A stretch of DNA of 64,000 nt, taken from NCBI GenBank assembly GCA_905221605.1, contig CAJNDS010000302.1, positions 584,450 to 648,449 on the forward strand, read 5' to 3'. The first letter of the stretch is position 1, and the number at the start of each line of letters is the position of its first letter. The notes beneath the pieces were generated by a model, which was not told the origin of the DNA, searched no databases, and saw only the letters and a program-made list of their open reading frames with translations. Positions 57,820-64,000 of this stretch are shown piece after piece. The stretch comes from Symbiodinium natans. Lineage: Eukaryota > Sar > Dinophyceae > Suessiales > Symbiodiniaceae. Both the position numbers and the translations under genes were made by a program.

Positions 57820-58481
57820 CAACGTCTGCATGACATGCGCTGCGCGTTTTCGTGCCGAGCAACTTCGACTGGCCTGCCGCGACCTGCAAAACAATCTAAC
57901 CCAAAACCATGTTTCGGGTTTAGGGTTTAGGGTTCAGGGTTTAGGGTTTAGGGTTTAGCAGGACTACATGCTAGGCTTTCGCAAGCTGGGCATGAGGATT
58001 TGGCAATAAAGCTGTCTATGCTCTGCGGCATGCACCCTGCAATTCAGCCATGATGTTGTTGCTGCTCTTTCCGGGGGGCTGACACATGCGGTGCTTCTAG
58101 CAAAAGAGAAAACATTCATCCAAGCGAATGCCTTATGATCGATTCCTAGTAAATTAAGTGTGACAGACAACGGATGGGCCTGAGAGCTCCGCACGCTGCA
58201 TGTATCCAAGCGCAAGCGACTGCAATGAGCAATGCGCCCTGAACAAGGTTACACGCACATAAGCCCTGCAAACCCAGAAAAGGCCCCATAAGTCCTCAAA
58301 CCCTAAACCCGAGTTAGACCCTAAGCCTAAACCCTAAACCCTAAACCCTAAACCCTAAACCCTAAACCCTAAACCCTAAACCCTAAACCCTAAACCCTGA
58401 TGGCCTGGTCTCGTTGCACTGGCCGCCATTGCGGGGCTTCTGCGTTTTGCCAATCGACGGCCGCGGCCCAATCCGACATTC
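57820..58481 (-). CDS. Candidate 5' exons, possibly of the SET gene
   Basis: After TTGCCTCCAG the minus strand has GA then ATG (58477-58479) and reads MSDWAAAVDWQNAEAPQWRP then VQRDQAIR before meeting GGTTTAGGG. The AG so close to the ATG could be a spliced-leader acceptor. From 57883, after TTTTGCAG, it reads VAAGQSKLLGTKTRSACHAD in phase 0, compatible with the first exon. The connection to the SET exon at 56756 needs a phase-2 end, which is possible at one GC site but not compelling. Confidence 0.4.
58328..58399 (-). repeat. Telomere-type tract (CCCTAAA)n
   Basis: About ten units, immediately 3' of the candidate start exon at 58.4-58.48 kb; its first GT on the gene strand could act as splice donor. 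Confidence 0.93.
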
Positions 58482-59099
58482 CTGGAGGCAAGAGCGCATG
58501 TATTCAGGTTTGAACTACTACTCAATAAAACAAAGATCTTCCTCATAAGGGCCGCATTCAACTAACCCCTCCCCCCACCCCAAAGAAAAAACAAAAAACA
58601 TAGACTAAGGTGCCTATTCTGGGCCTAAGTTCGGGATTCTAGCAGCTCAGAAGGGGATCTATTTGCTTAAGAACCCCCCCAAACAATTAATAAACCTTCC
58701 TTATAAGAGTAGCACAGGCATTATGATCTCATGCTTTGTGGGGGGGGGGAGGGGGTTCTAGCGCAAATAGTCGTTAAAGAAGGGAAACGGGACACTAAGG
58801 GTTATAAGCAGCACTTGGGGTTCTAAGGGCCACTAGGGGTTGTGATGGACTCGAGGGGTTACATGGGGAGGGCTTCTTCGGTATTTAGCTTCTAGGCTTT
58901 GGGGAGGTTGCGGGCTTTGTCATATGGAAAAAGACACCGTCAACCAATCGCTGAACAGGAGATTTCCCGGTAGATAGCAAGAAAGAGGCCGGTCTTTGCC
59001 GTTTTCAACGTTCCAGCCCGCCGACCACCTCCCCCGCCCCCACCCAGATTCTGGGCTGCGAACCCTGCTCTAAATGGAGTTATAGGGCTTGAAGTGAAC

Positions 59100-59210
59100 C
59101 TAAACCCGGGGCACGCAGCTTATCGGACCATCCTCGACTTCGCACCGCGCTGGACGCATCCGCCGGGAGCGAGAAGCCTCCCAGCGTCGCACTAGCATCA
59201 GTTTGGTTCG
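59100..59210 (-). CDS. Possible coding exon, unidentified
   Basis: The minus strand reads DASATLGGFSLPADASSAVR then SRGWSDKLRAPG. The plus strand is also open, so strand and reality are uncertain. Confidence 0.25.
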   Translation of the reverse strand, partial: RTKLMLVRRWEASRSRRMRPARCEVEDGPISCVPRV

Positions 59211-59411
59211 ATATTGCTACAGGATCACGGTACTATGACTCTGTTGCAACTGCAAACCCTAAACCCTAAATCCTAAACCCTGCTAACTTCACTACTTATT
59301 GCACAAAGCATCCCCGCTGACCTCTCGAGGAGAGGTAGGCATGGCAATCGACGCATTTTGCGCCACAGCCACACCTGGGCTCAACTGACTCTTGAAATCC
59401 TAGCAGGCGCC

Positions 59412-59512
59412 AGTCCAGGCCCAAGGGTAACCTAGGAATGACTGGGTGCCCTTTTTGGGTTTAAAGGGGCCTACAAGGGAACCTAAACCCTCAAGGCAGG
59501 GAATAAGGGCCC
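59412..59512. mobile_element. Dispersed element family 4, copy 2
   Basis: Same order of blocks as 7471-7585: CCTAGGAAT, GGGTGCCC, GGGTTTAAAGG, GGGAACCTAAACCCT, AGGGAATAAGG. Confidence 0.6.
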
Positions 59513-59654
59513 ACCTTAGTAGTGTGGTGCCTGTACCAAGGACGATGGCGGAAGTCTGGGATTTTGCCCAAGCAGAAGGATTGCTGGTGGGCCCAACCAG
59601 AAGCTGACCAGCTCTTCAACTTTCTGCAACAGGTTTCCATAAACAAGGATACTA

Positions 59655-59822
59655 CCCCTCGTCCTCCTCCTCTCCTCCCTGCTCCCCTCCCCTCCCCTCT
59701 CCCTCCCCTCTCCCTCTCTCCCTCCCCTCTCCCCTCCCTCCCCTCCCTCCCCTCCCCTCCCTCCCCTCCCTCTCCTCCCTCTCCTCCCTCTCCTCCCTCT
59801 CCTCCCTCTCCTCCCTCTTCGG
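59655..59822. repeat. Polypyrimidine (CCCTCTCCT)n tract
   Basis: About 165 bases of pure C and T on the plus strand with a 9 bp periodicity at the right end. The minus strand encodes GEGGEG repeats as an artefact. Mirror-repeat polypyrimidine DNA of this length could form a triplex. Confidence 0.93.
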
Positions 59823-60734
59823 TTCCGTGCTTCTTCCCGTTCACGCAGCCAGCCTCCACCTGTTAGAATTCAAGATCCTCCTGCAAGCATAGTGTAGTTT
59901 ACCTGGCTGCTGCCCGTGCTGCCATGACCTCCATCGGCCCCCACTGCCCAAGACACCATGGCAAGCATTACCTCAATCCGTGGCTGGACACCCTTTACAT
60001 GATTCAAAAAAAAAAATGGATAACCCTGTTCTGGAAACTCCTCTGAGCTCCTTATAACAGGAACCTATGCCCTAAACGCTAAACCCTAGACAAGCTCAGG
60101 GTAGCCAGGGGGCCAGTCCAATTCACAGCATGCGCAGGCCTCATCGGCCGTGGCCGGAGATGCAAGTACACTTGACCTCAAGAAAGCATCCCTAAACCCT
60201 AAACCCCAAATCCTAAACCCTTTGCTTGCCCGCTTGCTGTCACCTAATTACATCTGATTCGATGCAGCCACTGCAAGAGATGCAGCTTCTTTCACAGGCG
60301 CATCCTCTCTCCAGAAACCATCTTCTTGCAGTCAGGCGACAAGGAGATACCTCAGATGACCGGCTTTCCTGGAGTAGAAAGCGCTGTATATCCCCCCCAG
60401 TGCGCGCACGAAATTGCAGTGTATGCGTGGCGCAGCCGAAAAATTTCGGAGTTGCATCCGGGCTGCCTAGCCAACCTCGTCGAGAGCCTCGGGGTCCTGA
60501 AGTTCGTGCTTCATCTTTGGCAACGGCTGACCTTACAAAACACCAGGGTCTGGCCAGCGCGCGCTGTAGTCAGAAGAACAATGATAGCAAACGATAGCTC
60601 TAATAACATTAGGAATAGGCATGCTGACTCTTACCTCCCTAAACCCTAGACCCTCGACCCTAGACCCTAAACCCTAAACCCTAGACCCTAAACCCTGAAC
60701 CCTAAACCCTAACCAACCTCCAGCGTCACCACCT

Positions 60735-60975
60735 CCGCAGAGTCTTCGCTCAGTGGTGGGTGGTAGTGGTCGTGGTCGCGGTGGCAGCGGTGGAAGAGGA
60801 GTATTCAGTTGTTGTCGTCGTCGTCGACGTTGTCGTAGTCGTATAATAGTACTAGTGAGAGTAAAAAATGGTGGTCGTTGATGCCGCTGGTGATGTTGCT
60901 GTGGCCGTTTCTGTGGCCGTTGTCTTTGCTGCTGCTGCTGCAGCTGCAGCTGCTGCAGCTGTCGTTGGTGTGATT
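60735..60975. repeat. Trinucleotide-rich region (GTC, GTG, GCT, GCA)
   Basis: Includes GTCGTCGTCGTCGAC near 60812 and a CTG/CAG palindromic run near 60929-60963. Both strands are open with Q-, A- or V-rich peptides, so frames here carry no weight. Confidence 0.85.
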
Positions 60976-61004
60976 GCAGTTGTTGCAGAAATACTGGCCA
61001 AGCA

Positions 61005-61215
61005 GCTTCCCAGACGATGCAGGAAGCAACCAACTGAGGGCCGCCGGCCCATTCCAAACCTCGCATCATCGAATTGGCAAAAAGAACGCTGAAGCCAAAG
61101 CTCAAGAAAGACCCACAACCCTAAACCCTCACAGGCCGTAAGCCGCCACTGGTGTTCGAGCTGAGGCACGGTCAGCAACACAGCAAAGACCGCGAAGGAA
61201 ACGTGACCTGGCATG
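61005..61215 (-). CDS. Possible first and second exons of an unidentified gene
   Basis: About 61130-61212 reads MPGHVSFAVFAVLLTVPQLE then HQWRLTACE, with a hydrophobic N-terminus like a signal peptide, and ends against GTTTAGGG. About 61005-61095 reads VLFANSMMRGLEWAGGPQLV then ASCIVWEAAWP. The two could not be joined in phase with standard sites, so they may not be neighbours. Confidence 0.3.
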
Positions 61216-61434
61216 TTCGAGAGAAGAGCTGCCCCGCAAGCCTCATCCCCAAGATTTGCAGCTGTTAGGGGTCTGGTTCTCTCTAGGGTTGAGGACTTAA
61301 AGCTTGAGGCTTAGGGGCTTCGGATATGTTGCTTTCCAAAGCCTCAGCGGACTACACGTGAAGACCCCAAGCCTGCAGACAGTCGGCAGGCGGGCTTTTG
61401 ACAGTCGGACTCAGGACTGATTCAAAACTTACAT

Positions 61435-61535
61435 GGGTGGTTGGCAAAATTATGGTCCCTTTTTGGATCCCTAGTATACTATGGCACCTATTATTTAGGG
61501 TACCCCACAAGGGATCACAATTTTGACAACCACCC
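61435..61535. mobile_element. MITE family 2, copy 2
   Basis: Ends GGGTGGTTGGCAAAAT and ATTTTGACAACCACCC are inverted, and the interior matches the 34.8 kb copy closely, including CCCTTTTTGGATCCC and TATTTAGGGTACCCC. Confidence 0.88.
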
Positions 61536-62187
61536 ATATAGGGTTCTTGGGTTTAGGCTGCGGGGCCAGGGTTAAGGGCTTCCGCCCATGGCTACCATCA
61601 AAGGCAGGTGTCTGAGGATAATATAGGGGTCGGAATAAATCCTAATGGTATTCCCTTAGTAAACGTACAACAATCACCCGCAAAACCCCATTCTAATGAT
61701 TGCGGCTCCTACAGCAATTCACAGCCCGGCAGACGGCCCACACGTCTTGGGGCATCCGCGTGTTGCGGCTGCAGCGGCTGAAGTCGGGCCATGGCTTTCT
61801 ACCATCAACAACAACAATAGTGTTATCATGATAATCATACTAGTCATGTCATTCATAGAAACAGTAGTACTATTCATAAGAAGAGGCATATCATAATGTT
61901 GTGTTTCGTTTCTGGTTCAGCGCTTGCTAAGGTGCCCACGCCTGCCTGCTGGTGGCGTGTTCTTTCACTCGCATGACCATGGCATGGCAATGGCAATACC
62001 ACATCGGGGAAAGAGCTACAACGGAAGCTGAAGCAGGAATCAAAAACATCCTGAGCCTTCATATACACAAGTATATAGATACGCCTGCGACAGATGAATA
62101 AACGAAGCAAGAAGAACATGATTCAAGACCAACCCAAACCAACACAGAGTAGCATAGCACCTCATGCCCCAGTTCCGACCATCGCCT

Positions 62188-62262
62188 AGGGTTTAGGGTT
62201 TAGGGTTTAGGGTTTAGGGTTTAGGGTTTAGGGTTTAGGGTTTAGGGTTTAGGGTTTAGGAG
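62188..62262 (+). repeat. Telomere-type tract (TTTAGGG)n
   Basis: About ten perfect units. Confidence 0.95.
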
Positions 62263-62372
62263 CCCTGATGAGAGGTCCTGTGCTGAGGTCTGCACCACAC
62301 GTCGAACGCCTGGCATGTAAGCTTCTGGAGGCAGCATGGAGATGTCGAAAAGATGCCCTCAGAAGGCTCTGG

Positions 62373-62527
62373 CAACTAAACCCTAACCCCGAAACCCCTA
62401 AACCTAAACCCCTAAACCCCTAAACCCCTAAACCCCTAAACCCCTAAACCCCTAAACCCCTAAACCCCTAAACCCCTAAACCCCTAAACCCCTAAACCCC
62501 AAACCCCTAAACCCCTAAGCCCCCCTA
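62373..62527 (-). repeat. CCCCTAAA array (8 bp variant)
   Basis: About fifteen units of AACCCCTA, an octamer variant of the telomere repeat, directly beside the inverted duplicate segment copy 2. Confidence 0.93.
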
Positions 62528-62532
62528 AACGC

Positions 62533-62605
62533 TGCAAGTTCTCGCCCAAGGCGCGTAGTTGACCGTGAGTTTGATCAGCGCAACACTTACCTGGTGGGTC
62601 AGGGT
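62533..62605. repeat. Inverted duplicate segment, copy 2
   Basis: Reverse complement of 57445-57514. Its outer borders are again telomere-type DNA, and its neighbours on both sides (octamer array and TTTAGGG tract) mirror those of copy 1. Confidence 0.9.
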
Positions 62606-62882
62606 TTAGGGTTTAGGGTTTAGGGTTTGGGGTTTAGGGTTTAGGGTTTAGGGTTTAGGGTTTAAGGTTTAGGGTGTCGTGCCAGATGTCCACCCGTGTC
62701 ATGCACTGACTTCTTCGTAGCCCAGTACCCATCTTAGAATAAGGGTACCCTCTTTTTGGGGATTGGTTACTGAAAATTATGAGAGAACTCTAAACCCTGA
62801 ACCAAACCCGAACTAAACCCTAAACCCTTAAACCGTATATAGAAACAAGGCAAAAGGGTGCCGCTGGGGCTACCGGGACTCT

Positions 62883-63036
62883 TTGGGATGTTCCCCCTGA
62901 CACTAACAGTCCTTCTTGGAGATTATTGATTATAATTGGGGGGGGGGGGGGGGGGGGGTACTGAAAATCCCTAAAAAGGGCTGTGGGTACAAGGGTCCTC
63001 ATTAAGGACTCAAAATATAAGGGGGGAACATCATAA
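62883..63036. mobile_element. MITE family 1, copy 5 (154 bp)
   Basis: Ends TTGGGATGTTCCCCC and GGGGGGAACATCATAA. The flanks GGGACTCT (62875-62882) and GAGACTCT (63037-63044) match at seven of eight bases. A poly-G run of about 20 in the middle explains the extra length. Confidence 0.85.
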
Positions 63037-63244
63037 GAGACTCTCATCAACTCTCCTCAACTAAATGGCAGCAGCAGAAAGCACTTAACGGCTTCGGCTT
63101 GGGAAGACTACCACGGCTGAGGGTATAGTTCTCTAAATTGGTGGTCCCTTCTCAGTAGCCGCAACCCTAAACCCCGAACCCCCCTTCCCCCCCCCACCCG
63201 CCAAAAAAGAAAAGGAGACCACAATTCTGAGAACTGGCCCCCCA

Positions 63245-63352
63245 AACCCTAAACCCTAAACCCTGAACCCTAAACCCTAAACCCTAAACCCTAAACCCTA
63301 AACCCTGAACCCTAAACCCTAGACCCTAAACCAACCCTAAACCCTAAACGAG
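63245..63352 (-). repeat. Telomere-type tract (CCCTAAA)n
   Basis: About fifteen units with several CCCTGAA and CTAGACC variants. Confidence 0.93.
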
Positions 63353-63452
63353 GGGGCCCCCAGATCTCTCAAAACCGGGGTGCCGTCGGAGGGAACCGTG
63401 ATGGATTGCACCTCGGAGAAGCTTCCGTGTTGGATGTGCACCCGCAGCGGTT
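63353..63452 (-). CDS. Probable coding exon, unidentified
   Basis: The minus strand reads LRVHIQHGSFSEVQSITVPS then DGTPVLRDLGAPS. Within it, CTCCGAG could be an acceptor and CCG/GTTTTGAG a donor, bounding a shorter exon VQSITVPSDGTP. The segment sits between two telomere-type blocks. No family is recognised. Confidence 0.35.
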
Positions 63453-63490
63453 TAGGGTTTGGGGTTTAGGGTTTGGGGTTTGGGGTTAGG

Positions 63491-63589
63491 GTAGGGATTA
63501 TAGATAGGTACGATCATCCCCATTAAGGACTGTCATAAGGGTTTAGGGTCTTAGGGTTTAGGGTTGAGGGTTTAGGGGGAACATCCCAA
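63491..63589. mobile_element. MITE family 1, copy 6, broken by telomere-type repeats
   Basis: Keeps GGGATTATAG, CCCCATTAAGGACTGTCATA and the right end GGGGGAACATCCCAA. Where other copies read ATAAGGGGGAACATC, this one has five variant TTTAGGG units inserted inside the G run. Confidence 0.8.
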
Positions 63590-64000
63590 CTTCCGTGAAA
63601 CTAGGGTCTAGGGCTTGGGGATGTTCGGGGCTTAGGCATGTTTCGGGTTTAGGGTTTAGGGTTTGGGGAGGAATACGGTGGACGACGTTGAAGCTGTACA
63701 GCTCCCCTCGCGCGCATGTATGGTGTATGGAAAGTTCTCCAATTTGTGGTGGCCGTTTTGGCGCACGCTAGATTTCTGGAGCCCGCACGGAACCTACTGT
63801 AGAGAACTGCTCATCTCTCCGCTTGCGTGCCCTAAGCCCTAACACCCCAACGACGCCCTGAACACAAGTCGAAGCAAGACAGGTTGAAGTAAGTGCCAGG
63901 CGCAGTAACGAAGTAGTTTACTTGTCCTGGGGTGGGTTCCTGCAACACACAGACAAGAGACGAAAGGAGGGACCCTGATAAGGGACCGTAGGCCTTGGGG

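Noticed and set aside
59491-59866. Pro/Ser- or Gly/Glu-rich protein over the CT tract
   Set aside because: Both strands are open over a polypyrimidine repeat; no flanking coding evidence.
60674-61105. Gln-rich 143-codon frame
   Set aside because: Driven by trinucleotide repeats; only the short non-repeat part near 61.0-61.1 kb looks coding and is listed separately.
1-64000. Chromosome end at one of the telomere tracts
   Set aside because: Tracts are short, internal, in both orientations, and flanked by unique DNA and gene exons.

Overview
The window looks like nuclear DNA of a dinoflagellate, most likely of the Suessiales (Symbiodiniaceae or Polarella type). The signs are plant-type telomere repeats (TTTAGGG) scattered as dozens of internal tracts; genes cut into very short exons whose introns start with GT, GC or GA and end in AG, nearly always followed by G; a large membrane protein with ShK-like cysteine modules of a kind common in dinoflagellates; and all identified genes lying on the minus strand. 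Almost no gene shows up as a long open reading frame. I found the genes by reading short exons and joining them in phase.

Layout. 0.3-5.9 kb: a Gly/Lys-rich tail and a nearly complete GAR1 gene (H/ACA snoRNP protein) in seven recognised exons. 5.9-11.4 kb: mostly telomere-type tracts and unassigned DNA. 11.5-22.7 kb: an AT-rich satellite of about 59 units that reverses orientation once, near 14.4 kb. 22.8 kb: a probable 3' coding exon touching the satellite edge. 22.9-25.7 kb: AT-rich inverted repeats, a minisatellite and a 370 bp direct duplication. 26.3-40.4 kb: clusters of probable minus-strand exons of unknown proteins and a U6 snRNA gene at 37.1 kb. 41.4-47.5 kb: a 15-exon gene for a membrane protein of about 1,066 residues with ShK-like modules. 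48.4-48.8 kb: three exons interrupted by a MITE that behaves as an intron. 53.1-56.8 kb: a six-exon SET-domain gene, perhaps starting at 58.5 kb. 58.5-64 kb: more unassigned exons and repeats.

The most interesting feature is how introns, small inverted-repeat elements and telomere repeats are connected. One MITE family (terminal repeat TTGGGATGTTCCCCC, 8 bp target duplications) has a copy at 48.45 kb lying exactly in a coding exon. Splicing GC to AG at the target duplication would restore the pre-insertion reading frame, so it looks like an intron-generating element. Telomere-type tracts lie in many of the reconstructed introns, often next to splice sites, and in two places they split an older inverted-repeat element. 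Everything here comes from reading the sequence by eye. Protein names rest on recognised motifs, not on database searches.
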